From: an uncultured Lachnospiraceae bacterium
GTDB taxonomy: Bacteria; Bacillota; Clostridia; Lachnospirales; Lachnospiraceae
Assembly (NCBI GenBank): GCA_946409475.1
Contig: CAMJWQ010000120.1
Coordinates: forward strand, 1-8,974
Direction: 5' to 3'
DNA: 8,974 nt
Part shown: positions 1 to 6,043 of the stretch, piece after piece
Position numbering within the stretch: position 1 is the first letter of the stretch
Layout of the letters: each line of letters opens with the position of its first letter
Made by a program: the position numbers and the translations under genes
The notes under the pieces: model-generated
Databases searched by the model: none
Told to the model about the DNA's origin: nothing
The model's input: only the letters and a program-made list of their open reading frames with translations

Positions 1-193
1 TTCTTACATTTTAACAATATTTACTTCCTTATTTTGTGCATTATCAACATTTTATCATTATTTATTAGTTAATTATTTTAATTTAATTGCATTTATTTAA
101 GTTAATCATTTCTCTTATTAAGCTCAATAATTTCTTTACTGATTTTTATAATATATTTTTTATTTCATATAAGCAACTTAATTTAGAAGGAGA
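1..193. other. AT-rich intergenic region upstream of the AraC-type gene
   Basis: This stretch is very AT-rich and holds no convincing gene. On the + strand it carries the likely promoter of the AraC-type regulator. On the - strand, near the left edge, there is AAGGAAG (30 to 24) followed six bases later by a TTG codon (17 to 15) that stays open to the edge. That could be the start of a divergent gene leaving the window, an arrangement common for AraC regulators, but only five codons are visible, so it is not called. Confidence 0.4.
124..152 (+). promoter_or_regulatory. possible sigma-A promoter of the AraC-type gene
   Basis: A perfect -10 box TATAAT lies at 147-152. At the optimal 17-base spacing upstream is TCAATA (124-129), which matches the TTGACA consensus at only three of six positions. 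A transcript from here would have a leader of about 40 bases before the start codon. In DNA this AT-rich a TATAAT can occur by chance. A promoter with a weak -35 box would suit an activator-dependent or weakly expressed regulator, which is inference. Confidence 0.35.
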
Positions 194-202
194 GTGATTC
201 TT

Positions 203-1111
203 TTGAACTTTCATCAAGAATTTTTAAAAGCCGTGCAATCCAATATCTCATTAACAAAAACAATATCTCTTAAAAACTATCTGCCCACGGAATTACAGGG
301 TATGAAGGATGAAAATCTGCCCTATGTTCAGGCATATGGTCATATTCAGGCTGCTTATCCCTACTATTACGATATGACGTGCCTGCAGTCCTGCTGTCTT
401 ATTTTAACGGAAAGCGGTTCCGGTTCCCTCATAATAAATGAATCTGCCTACACGGCAGATGCAAAAACATTAGCCCTTGTTAATTGTTTCAAAAAACATC
501 GAATTGAAATAAAACAATCACCCTGGCATTACAACGTTATTTTTTTATACGGTAATCCCATTCCCTATTTATTTAATACCATGATTAACAGCTACGGATG
601 TATTCACCATCTCCCCGAAGATTCACAAATACCCTCTCTTATCCATAAATTAATGATACAATTAAAGAAAGGTTCAAAATCAACTTTTTTTCTTATGAAG
701 CAAATTACGGATATTATTCTCGAAATACATATAGAAAAAGAATGGTTATATAAGCATGAAGCGGCTTTACCCAAGTATCTTTTAGAGATTAGACATGATT
801 TAAATACCCATTACCGGAATGATTTTTCTTTAGATCAGCTGGAGGCCGAATACCATGTTAGTAAATTTAAAATCTGTCATGAATTTACCGATCGGTTCGG
901 TATATCTCCCATTCAATATTTAAATCAAAAAAGAATAGAGGTTTCCAAAGAAGCACTTTTAAATACAGATAAAAGAATTCATGAAATCGGTAGTATGGTA
1001 GGTTTTTTGAATACCAGTCATTTTATTCGTATGTTCAAAAAACAAACCGGTGTGACTCCTCTGGCCTATAGGAATCAAACACCGGCGTACTCAGTTACGA
1101 AAGAGTATTAA
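203..1111 (+). CDS. AraC/XylS-family transcriptional regulator
   Basis: This is a cytoplasmic DNA-binding regulator of about 302 residues, the usual length for the family. The C-terminal 100 residues form the AraC double helix-turn-helix: a first helix pair around residues 208-233 (reading FSLDQLEAEYHVSKFK) and a second around 256-285, ending in the family signature GFLNTSHFIRMFKKQTGVTP. The N-terminal part, about residues 40-120, has the glycine- and beta-rich look of a cupin-type effector domain. Start choice: GTG at 194 sits only one base after the GGAG of the ribosome binding site (185-192), too close to work, whereas TTG at 203 is ten bases away and is preferred. The effector is unknown. 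Members of this family near alpha-galactosidase genes often activate alpha-galactoside use, so control of the neighbouring GH36 gene is a reasonable guess. Its 3' end overlaps the convergent lacI-type gene by 17 bp. Confidence 0.9.
   Translation: MNFHQEFLKAVQSNISLTKTISLKNYLPTELQGMKDENLPYVQAYGHIQAAYPYYYDMTCLQSCCLILTESGSGSLIINESAYTADAKTLALVNCFKKHRIEIKQSPWHYNVIFLYGNPIPYLFNTMINSYGCIHHLPEDSQIPSLIHKLMIQLKKGSKSTFFLMKQITDIILEIHIEKEWLYKHEAALPKYLLEIRHDLNTHYRNDFSLDQLEAEYHVSKFKICHEFTDRFGISPIQYLNQKRIEVSKEALLNTDKRIHEIGSMVGFLNTSHFIRMFKKQTGVTPLAYRNQTPAYSVTKEY
1047..1085 (-). terminator. putative rho-independent terminator of the LacI-type gene, inside the araC-type 3' end
   Basis: Read on the minus strand just past the lacI-type stop codon, arms CCGGTGT (1085-1079) and ACACCGG (1053-1047) pair perfectly. 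The loop has 25 bases and contains a possible smaller inner stem (TCCT/AGGA). The second arm is followed directly by a T-rich run, TTTGTTTTTTG. The stem is short and the loop long, and the DNA also encodes the end of the AraC-type protein, so part of the pairing could be coincidental. Confidence 0.4.
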
Positions 1112-2120
1112 AGATTTTATTCACACTTTCTTTATAAACAATATGTCCTTGTACAATTCTGACACCCAATTTAGAATAATCACTTTGTATTTTTCTAAGC
1201 AATATATTGATACTTTTACGTGCCATTTCTTTTACGTCTACATCGTATGTAGTTATCCCAATATCACACAATCCCGGATATAAATAATTATCAAACCCAA
1301 CAACTGATATATCCTTGGGTATTTTATATCCTGCTTCTCCTAATGTCTTAATTAATACACTTGCGGTCAAATCACAATTACATACAAAAGCAGTTGGCAT
1401 TTTTTGCGGCATTTTTAAGGAAATGTCACCTACAACTCCATTGGTCCAGCTTCTATCATCTATGACTAATTCCTCCCGCACGCTTTTACCGTGTTCCATC
1501 ATAGATTTATAATATCCGAAATAGCGGTCTGTAATACTGCTTGTATATAATAAAGTTCCTACGTAAGCAATATCTTCATGCCCCATTTCAAACAAATAAT
1601 TTGTAAGCATATAGGTTCCGTAAAACCCATCCGAAATGACAGAATCACAGTTACCTGTTTTGTCATAAAAATCAAGGCATACAAATGGTATGGTACTTTC
1701 GGCTCTTAGTTTTTTAATATATTCATCTTTTGGCCGTCCCATCAAAATAAATCCATTTACCTTTTTTTCCTTAATTAATTTCGGTAATTCTAAATTAATT
1801 TCATTATCGGCACTGATCACTTCCAGCATGGAAAAGCACTCTTTTTGAACAATCTTAGTAGCCAATTCCTGATACATCTGCCAATAAAAAGACTCATATT
1901 TACCAAAGTACTGCTCCGGAACAATAATACCTATATTATAGCCTGGCGCCTCACGTTTTATAACAGAAGGTTGTTTATACCCCATTTGATACGCAAGTTT
2001 TTTAATCTTCTCACGCATCTCCTCACTTACTCCCTTTTGATCAGACAGGGCTTTCGAGACAGTCACCGTACTAACCTTACATATGGCAGCAATATCCGCC
2101 ATTTTAACCTTCTTTGCCAT
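1095..2120 (-). CDS. LacI-family transcriptional regulator
   Basis: The product has 341 residues, typical for LacI/GalR proteins. The N-terminal helix-turn-helix occupies about residues 5-50 (MADIAAICKVSTVTVSKALS, then a KIKKLAYQMGY third helix). From about residue 62 a periplasmic-binding-protein-like sugar sensor follows, with family landmarks GIIVPE (64-69), VVGFDNYLYPG (273-283) and the terminal IVQGHIVYKESV strand. Such proteins are dimeric repressors released or recruited by a small sugar ligand. The linker after the DNA-binding domain (KQPSVIKREAPG) lacks the LAxxL hinge helix of classical LacI, as in a subgroup seen in Clostridia. The start is supported by AGAGGA seven bases before ATG. 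The gene lies 144 bp downstream of the alpha-galactosidase on the same strand with no clear terminator between, so it may be expressed both from its own promoter and by read-through. Galactosidase control is inferred from position only. Confidence 0.93.
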   Translation of the reverse strand: MAKKVKMADIAAICKVSTVTVSKALSDQKGVSEEMREKIKKLAYQMGYKQPSVIKREAPGYNIGIIVPEQYFGKYESFYWQMYQELATKIVQKECFSMLEVISADNEINLELPKLIKEKKVNGFILMGRPKDEYIKKLRAESTIPFVCLDFYDKTGNCDSVISDGFYGTYMLTNYLFEMGHEDIAYVGTLLYTSSITDRYFGYYKSMMEHGKSVREELVIDDRSWTNGVVGDISLKMPQKMPTAFVCNCDLTASVLIKTLGEAGYKIPKDISVVGFDNYLYPGLCDIGITTYDVDVKEMARKSINILLRKIQSDYSKLGVRIVQGHIVYKESVNKIFNTLS

Positions 2121-2177
2121 ATTAATTCCTCTTTTAGTTTTTATTAAGTGATTTTTAACTTTATTTTAACTAACTTA

Positions 2178-2206
2178 ATTGTAATTAATAATGATTCATT
2201 TGTCAA
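2178..2206 (-). promoter_or_regulatory. sigma-A promoter of the LacI-type gene
   Basis: On the minus strand a perfect -35 box TTGACA (2206-2201) is followed after 17 bases by TACAAT (2183-2178), one base off the TATAAT consensus. Transcription would begin near 2171 and leave a leader of about 50 bases. A palindrome, TTAATT-AC-AATTAA, covers the -10 box (2188-2175). It could be a repressor site for autoregulation, but palindromes of A and T alone are weak evidence. A direct repeat AGTTAAAA with 11-bp period (2171-2164 and 2160-2153) lies in the leader. Confidence 0.65.
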
Positions 2207-2264
2207 TTACATACTTTTTCAAGAGAATACTTCCACTCAGCAGCATATTTTTTATAACCGCTAT

Positions 2265-4460
2265 CTATGAAATTGATTCCGTAATATGTATCAATCCGCC
2301 CTTAAAATCCCCCCATGGATTATTTATTAATATTCCGGCATACATAAGCGTACTGCCGAAATAAACTTTTTCAGATGTGCTTAGCTTGTATTTTTTATCC
2401 GGTGACAAGCCTTTCAAGCAAATCTGTCTGCTGCGGCAGTTAGCTCTGTTTAGTACCTGTACATATGTGATCAGGCTTTCACCTTTGTCTTTCGAAACAA
2501 TCTGCCAGCAGTCAAATGCATGATTTTCCGAATAGGAAGCAATTCTATAATAATCGCCTGTTCTTATTAAATCATGATATTTATGATAAAGAGCAATTTG
2601 TTCCGGTATCATTTGCTTTTCTTCCTCAGAAATTTTGGTTATATCCAACTCATAACCGAAGGTTCCTGCCATCGCCACATATCCCCTGGTTTCAAAGGGT
2701 GTTATTCTGCCCGCGGAATGATTAGGGCAGTCACTAACATGGGCTCCCATGACAGACAGGGGATACACCATAGCCGTTCCTTCCTGTATTACCAGTCTTT
2801 CAATGGCATCCGTATCATCCGAGCACCATATTTGAGGGCTGTAATAAAGCATGCCCGGATCAAACCTCGCACCTCCTCCCGAGCAGTTCTCCAATAAAAG
2901 GTAAGGAAAATCATTGATTAACCTTTCCTGTAATTCGTATAATCCCAAAACATAGCGATGATACATTTCTCCCTGGCGGTCAGCAGGCAATGCACCGCTT
3001 CCCATGTCACACAGCGGGCGGTTCATATCCCACTTTACATACTCTATATCGGCGCTTTTCAGAATGGAGGAAATTTGTTCATATACATAGTCACGCACCT
3101 CTTTTCTGGTAATATCAAGGACGTATTGATTCCGGGCGAGTCCTGCCGTTCTTCCCGTAATAGCAATTGCCCATTCCGGATGTCTGCGGTAAAGATCGGA
3201 ATCGGGAGAAATCATTTCCGGTTCAAACCAGATACCAAATTTAAGACCAAGCTTATTTACTTCATCTGCGAGATACTTAAGCCCTCCCTTTATCTTTTTC
3301 TCATTTACGGTCCAATCACCAAGAGCACAGTCATCACTATTTCTATTACCGAACCAGCCATCGTCCATGACAAGCATTTCCATTCCGGCCTTTGCGGCTT
3401 CTTTGGCTATGCTTAACAGCTTATCCGTATCGAACTCAAAATAGGTTGCCTCCCAGTTGTTCATTAAAACCGGTCTCTTTTTATCCTTATAGATGCTCCG
3501 TATTAAATGCTTCCTATAAAGGTCATGAAATTGTCGTGTCATGCCGCCTATACCATCGCAGGAATAAACAAGGACTGCCTCCGGAGTTTGAAAATATGAA
3601 TCCTTTTCCATCTTCCACTTAAAGTCACAGGGATTAATACCCATTATTGCTCTAATGTTATCAAATTGGTTTTTTTCTACTCCGGCCATAAAATTACCCG
3701 AATATACAAAATGAAAGCCATACACCTCACCGGTATCCTGTGTGGAATTCTTTCCTGCCAACGCAAAAAATGGGTGGTCCTGATGACCGGGCTCACCTCT
3801 CAGTGAAGATATCACCTTTTTTCCATAACCGACTGCCTGTCTTTGGATATGCCTTTCTCTTCCCCAGGAACCGTGTAATGATATCATATCAAAAGCCTTA
3901 TCGTCCATATCCAGGCATAATGATAAGGCTTTTGTAAGGTAACATACTTTATCACCTGCATTTTTTATAAGTGCACTTCTGACCACCGCATCAATGTCTT
4001 CAAATACCGTATAGATTAAGGTCACCTCAAATTCAAGAGCATCATCGATACAGAGCAGTTCCAAGGTAGTGCATTCTTCTTCACTGCCGAAGGTGGCAGG
4101 AAGACCCTTAAGCTTTGGTTTCCCCTTATATATTTTATGAGATACATATCCCAGTTTAACCGCACTATGCCCAAGATTTGTTTCAACCGCCATGCAGGCT
4201 TCTCTGAAATCACCTATCCCATGAGTAGGAAACTCCCATGGAAAGGAGTCGTAAAATGACAGTCTGTCTCCATTATTTTTTGACGGTACAAAGGGGGCTT
4301 CCTTGATCCGCAATAAGTATTGCAGGTCGAAGTCATCTATTTTTTTCCCGAAATAAATATGTCCTACAAAGTTTTCCTCATCAACTATTCCAATCAGATA
4401 GCTGGCAGATCTGGTATCTAATTTTAAAACTCTTTCCTGATTATAATACGTAATTCCCAT
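2265..4460 (-). CDS. agaA: GH36 alpha-galactosidase (AgaA type)
   Basis: This enzyme hydrolyses terminal alpha-1,6-galactosyl residues from melibiose, raffinose and stachyose with retention of configuration. It has 731 residues, the full length for bacterial GH36 enzymes. An N-terminal beta-sandwich covers roughly residues 1-320, the catalytic TIM barrel 330-640 and a C-terminal beta domain 650-731. Visible active-site motifs are NNWEATYF (334-341), DDGWFG (366-371), WFEPEMISP (411-419), YVKWDMNR (474-481) with the expected nucleophile Asp478, and ENCSGGGARFDPG (524-536). WCSDDTD (545-551) carries the expected acid/base Asp548. From memory these positions coincide with Trp336, Asp478 and Asp548 of the Geobacillus stearothermophilus AgaA enzyme. 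There is no signal peptide, so it acts in the cytoplasm on imported sugars, and the importer is not in this window. The start has an ideal AAAGGAG seven bases before ATG. The gene is preceded by a consensus promoter and followed by the lacI-type regulator. Confidence 0.96.
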   Translation of the reverse strand: MGITYYNQERVLKLDTRSASYLIGIVDEENFVGHIYFGKKIDDFDLQYLLRIKEAPFVPSKNNGDRLSFYDSFPWEFPTHGIGDFREACMAVETNLGHSAVKLGYVSHKIYKGKPKLKGLPATFGSEEECTTLELLCIDDALEFEVTLIYTVFEDIDAVVRSALIKNAGDKVCYLTKALSLCLDMDDKAFDMISLHGSWGRERHIQRQAVGYGKKVISSLRGEPGHQDHPFFALAGKNSTQDTGEVYGFHFVYSGNFMAGVEKNQFDNIRAIMGINPCDFKWKMEKDSYFQTPEAVLVYSCDGIGGMTRQFHDLYRKHLIRSIYKDKKRPVLMNNWEATYFEFDTDKLLSIAKEAAKAGMEMLVMDDGWFGNRNSDDCALGDWTVNEKKIKGGLKYLADEVNKLGLKFGIWFEPEMISPDSDLYRRHPEWAIAITGRTAGLARNQYVLDITRKEVRDYVYEQISSILKSADIEYVKWDMNRPLCDMGSGALPADRQGEMYHRYVLGLYELQERLINDFPYLLLENCSGGGARFDPGMLYYSPQIWCSDDTDAIERLVIQEGTAMVYPLSVMGAHVSDCPNHSAGRITPFETRGYVAMAGTFGYELDITKISEEEKQMIPEQIALYHKYHDLIRTGDYYRIASYSENHAFDCWQIVSKDKGESLITYVQVLNRANCRSRQICLKGLSPDKKYKLSTSEKVYFGSTLMYAGILINNPWGDFKGGLIHITESIS

Positions 4461-4477
4461 AACTCTGCTCCTTTGTT

Positions 4478-4621
4478 TTATTTCAATTCATAGCTGTCTC
4501 TAAGAGACCTTACTTTCAAATGTTTTTCCAAATCATACCCATTTTTAAAACCACCGTTACGGATATCTTTTTTTAACAGCGTAATTTCTTTCGGTTCCTT
4601 ATTGGTTGCTCTTTCTTTCAT
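4478..4621 (-). CDS. possible 47-residue small protein in the leader of the alpha-galactosidase gene
   Basis: A short open frame ends 17 bases before the alpha-galactosidase start. It would encode a very lysine-rich, soluble peptide (ending VRSLRDSYELK) that I do not recognise. The frame is open further upstream to an ATG at 4663, but that codon lies inside the promoter spacer and upstream of the predicted transcription start near 4639, so it cannot be used from that promoter. The internal ATG at 4621 is the best alternative, although its upstream AAAAAGAGA is a poor, too-close ribosome binding site. Codon choice resembles its neighbours. It may be a leader peptide, the tail of a decayed gene, or a chance frame. 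Confidence 0.3.
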   Translation of the reverse strand: MKERATNKEPKEITLLKKDIRNGGFKNGYDLEKHLKVRSLRDSYELK

Positions 4622-4645
4622 TCTCTTTTTTGAGTAATTAATCTC

Positions 4646-4673
4646 ATTATATAAAATGCACATTAAATGTCAA
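4646..4673 (-). promoter_or_regulatory. consensus sigma-A promoter of the alpha-galactosidase gene
   Basis: On the minus strand a perfect TTGACA (4673-4668) and a perfect TATAAT (4651-4646) are separated by 16 bases. Transcription would begin near 4639, giving a leader of about 180 bases that contains the small ORF. The spacer contains the small palindrome ACATT-T-AATGT (4670-4660), overlapping the -35 box, where a bound protein would block polymerase. So strong a core promoter for a sugar enzyme fits control by a repressor rather than by an essential activator; this is inference. Confidence 0.75.
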
Positions 4674-4688
4674 TATTTTACACATTAA
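4659..4688 (-). repeat. direct repeat TTAATGTG, 22-bp period, at the alpha-galactosidase promoter
   Basis: Two exact copies of TTAATGTG lie at 4688-4681 and 4666-4659 on the minus strand, two DNA turns apart. The second copy falls in the promoter spacer just behind the -35 box and the first just upstream of it. AraC-family dimers commonly bind direct repeats spaced about two helical turns, so this is a candidate site for the AraC-type protein at 203-1111. The downstream copy lies within the core promoter, so its occupancy could also repress. The motif is only eight bases and AT-rich. Confidence 0.35.
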
Positions 4689-4735
4689 TTTAAACACGAT
4701 GAGTCTGCAGGCAGCCTCACTTGTCATGAATTATT

Positions 4736-4792
4736 AAAAAGAGAGGAGCGCAAAATCACTAAAATAGAGTGATAGAGCGCTCCCCTCTTTTT
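4736..4792 (-). terminator. nested rho-independent terminator at the end of the kdp/RCK_N unit
   Basis: Sixteen-base arms (4736-4751 and 4777-4792) pair along their whole length, ending in A and T runs on both sides. Inside them a second stem, ATCACT/AGTGAT, closes a seven-base loop. On the minus-strand RNA the one imperfect position is a G-U wobble (4784 with 4744), while on the plus strand it is an A-C mismatch, so the structure is better matched to minus-strand transcription. It begins 27 bases after the RCK_N stop codon and ends in UUUUU, insulating the alpha-galactosidase gene from the potassium genes. Confidence 0.9.
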
Positions 4793-4818
4793 ATGGTTAT
4801 ATTGAGTTACGGTGCAAA

Positions 4819-5256
4819 TTACGAACTCTCCATTAACCAATTGCAAACTTCATTTGCAAATAGAGCAACAGGGGAGAGCATGCGTATACCGAACTCATGA
4901 TATAAGCATTCACACTGTGGATCATGCACCCCTGCCATAACACAATCCTTCTTTAATATTTCCTTAACCATTTGAGCAATCATAATATTGGTATTGTCAT
5001 TTCCTGTAACTATAACAACCCATAAGGCTTTCCTGATTTGCTCCCAATTAAGCACTTCCATATCCGTACCATCTCCTGTAAGAGTAACAACGTTTGAGAA
5101 TAGAGATAATGATAACTTATGAAAAGAATCTTCGTCACGGTCAATTATCAAAACATTCCTTCCTCTGCCGGATATAGCCGCAGCAAGCGCAGCGCCTAAA
5201 TGACCACATCCGATGATCACCGTATAATCCGTTTCTTTATTGGTAAAAAGATTCAT
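4819..5256 (-). CDS. stand-alone RCK_N (TrkA_N) NAD-binding domain protein, kdp-linked
   Basis: The 145-residue product is a single Rossmann domain of the RCK_N/TrkA_N family, the regulatory module of Trk and Ktr potassium transporters. The nucleotide-binding loop is IIGCGHLGAALA (14-25, GxGxxG pattern), followed by an acidic residue after the second strand (IIDRD, Asp39) suited to NAD(H) ribose, and by VTLTGDGTD (57-65). The chain stops at the end of this fold. The RCK_C ligand-binding domain found in KtrA (about 220 residues) is missing, and TrkA carries two such pairs. The start has AGGAGA eight bases before ATG. It lies 215 bp downstream of kdpC on the same strand, with no membrane subunit beside it. 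A role in adjusting Kdp or a distant Trk/Ktr channel to NAD(H) or nucleotide state is inferred from family and position. Confidence 0.85.
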   Translation of the reverse strand: MNLFTNKETDYTVIIGCGHLGAALAAAISGRGRNVLIIDRDEDSFHKLSLSLFSNVVTLTGDGTDMEVLNWEQIRKALWVVIVTGNDNTNIMIAQMVKEILKKDCVMAGVHDPQCECLYHEFGIRMLSPVALFANEVCNWLMESS

Positions 5257-5315
5257 GGTTCATCTCTCCTGACCACATGGCGATACCATGCATATCATAT
5301 TCTAATTAAATTTTA

Positions 5316-5453
5316 AACATACGATCCAAAGGGGAAGCCAGAGGCCGCGCAGAAGTATATGGCCTCCAGCATATACTTTCTCGGCTCCCCGAATCCCTCA
5401 CTCATGAGGGACTTGGCTGTCTTGTATGCTATCCAAAATAGAGCAGACTGCTC
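5316..5453 (-). ncRNA. candidate structured RNA element between kdpC and the RCK_N gene
   Basis: On the minus strand this segment offers a consistent set of stems. A small hairpin GAGCA/TGCTC (5453-5441) comes first. A closing stem of seven pairs joins AGCATAC (5430-5424) to GTATGTT (5322-5316), with one G-U. Within it lie hairpin TCCCTCA/TGAGGGA (5411-5394) and a stem GGGGAGCC (5390-5383) with GGCTTCCCC (5339-5331, one bulge). The latter encloses the nine-pair hairpin AAGTATATG/CATATACTT (5378-5353). The loop of that hairpin (GAGGC, 5366-5362) can pair with GCCTC at 5345-5341, a possible pseudoknot. No U-run follows the main fold, so it is not a simple terminator. It could be a cis-regulatory leader of the RCK_N gene, an mRNA-processing or stability element, or a dispersed intergenic repeat. 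I recognise no known riboswitch class. A 52-codon open frame also crosses it, so a decayed gene is possible. Confidence 0.4.
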
Positions 5454-5471
5454 CGGAACGGACCGAATATT

Positions 5472-6032
5472 TTACAGCAGGCCATCGAGTGCCAAATTGA
5501 CTTTTAAAACATTTACAGCCGGTTCGCCAATAAATCCAAGAAAACGTCCGCTGCTATATTTTTTAATGATGGCTCTCACGTCGTCCTCGCTCATATCCCT
5601 TTCTCTGGCGATACGCGCTACCTGGTACTCCGCTGCCGCCGGCGTGATATTGGGGTCAACACCGCTGCCCGAGACTGTAACAAGATCCATGGGGATATCC
5701 GCAGTATTGTCCGGGTCAAGAGAGTGCAGCCAATCGATACGCTCCTGAACCTTTGTCTTCTGCTCCTCGCTTACCGGGGAGATGTTAGTTGTACCCATAG
5801 GCCTGCCAATTAGGTAATCAGGCTTTGTAAATTCCTGTGCAATCAATGCGGAACCATATTCTTTTTGTGTGCCATCACTTAATGTAACTGTTATCATACT
5901 TCCGTTTGCCTGATTAGGAAATATTAGCTGTGCAATACCTGTAACAGCCGCCGTATAAATCACGCCGCATAATATTGTCATAACAAAAAAACATAATAAT
6001 GCCGGTCGAAATAATTTAAATGTTTTGCCCAT
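5472..6032 (-). CDS. kdpC: potassium-transporting ATPase subunit KdpC
   Basis: KdpC is the single-span subunit of the KdpFABC potassium pump, thought to stabilise the complex and aid coupling between the ATPase and the K+ channel-like subunit. The 186-residue protein has one N-terminal membrane helix (about 11-34), then the family landmarks FPNQANGS (38-45), SALIAQEF (61-68), IGRP (75-78), SGSGVDPNITPAAAEYQ (121-137) and a C-terminal GEPAVNVLKVNLALD (169-183). Compared with E. coli KdpC it lacks the SGGSNL-type segment after the GRP motif and has a short GTTNISPVSEEQ link there instead, a form I associate with Clostridia. The ATG follows AAGGAGGA, which overlaps the kdpB stop codon region. 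Only 11 bases separate it from kdpB, so the two are translated from one message. Confidence 0.97.
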   Translation of the reverse strand: MGKTFKLFRPALLCFFVMTILCGVIYTAAVTGIAQLIFPNQANGSMITVTLSDGTQKEYGSALIAQEFTKPDYLIGRPMGTTNISPVSEEQKTKVQERIDWLHSLDPDNTADIPMDLVTVSGSGVDPNITPAAAEYQVARIARERDMSEDDVRAIIKKYSSGRFLGFIGEPAVNVLKVNLALDGLL

Positions 6033-6043
6033 ATCGGTCCTCC

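Noticed and set aside
194..202. GTG at 194 as start of the AraC-type gene
   Set aside because: The ribosome binding site ends one or two bases before it; TTG at 203 has workable spacing.
2958..3416. 152-residue open frame on the + strand
   Set aside because: It is entirely antisense to the catalytic core of the GH36 enzyme and shows no start signal.
4622..4663. ATG at 4663 as start of the small leader ORF
   Set aside because: This codon lies in the promoter spacer upstream of the -10 box and would not be in the transcript from that promoter.
4460..4740. Catabolite-repression (cre) site near the alpha-galactosidase promoter
   Set aside because: The best candidate (around the TTACGCTGTTA stretch in the leader) matches the cre consensus too poorly.
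5257..5471. Known c-di-AMP (ydaO) riboswitch
   Set aside because: Expected because of the potassium context, but I could not find its conserved core sequences on either strand; the stems here are arranged differently.
5359..5748. 129-residue open frame on the + strand
   Set aside because: It lies antisense to kdpC and the structured element, has no ribosome binding site, and matches no recognised family; kdpC is the real gene here.
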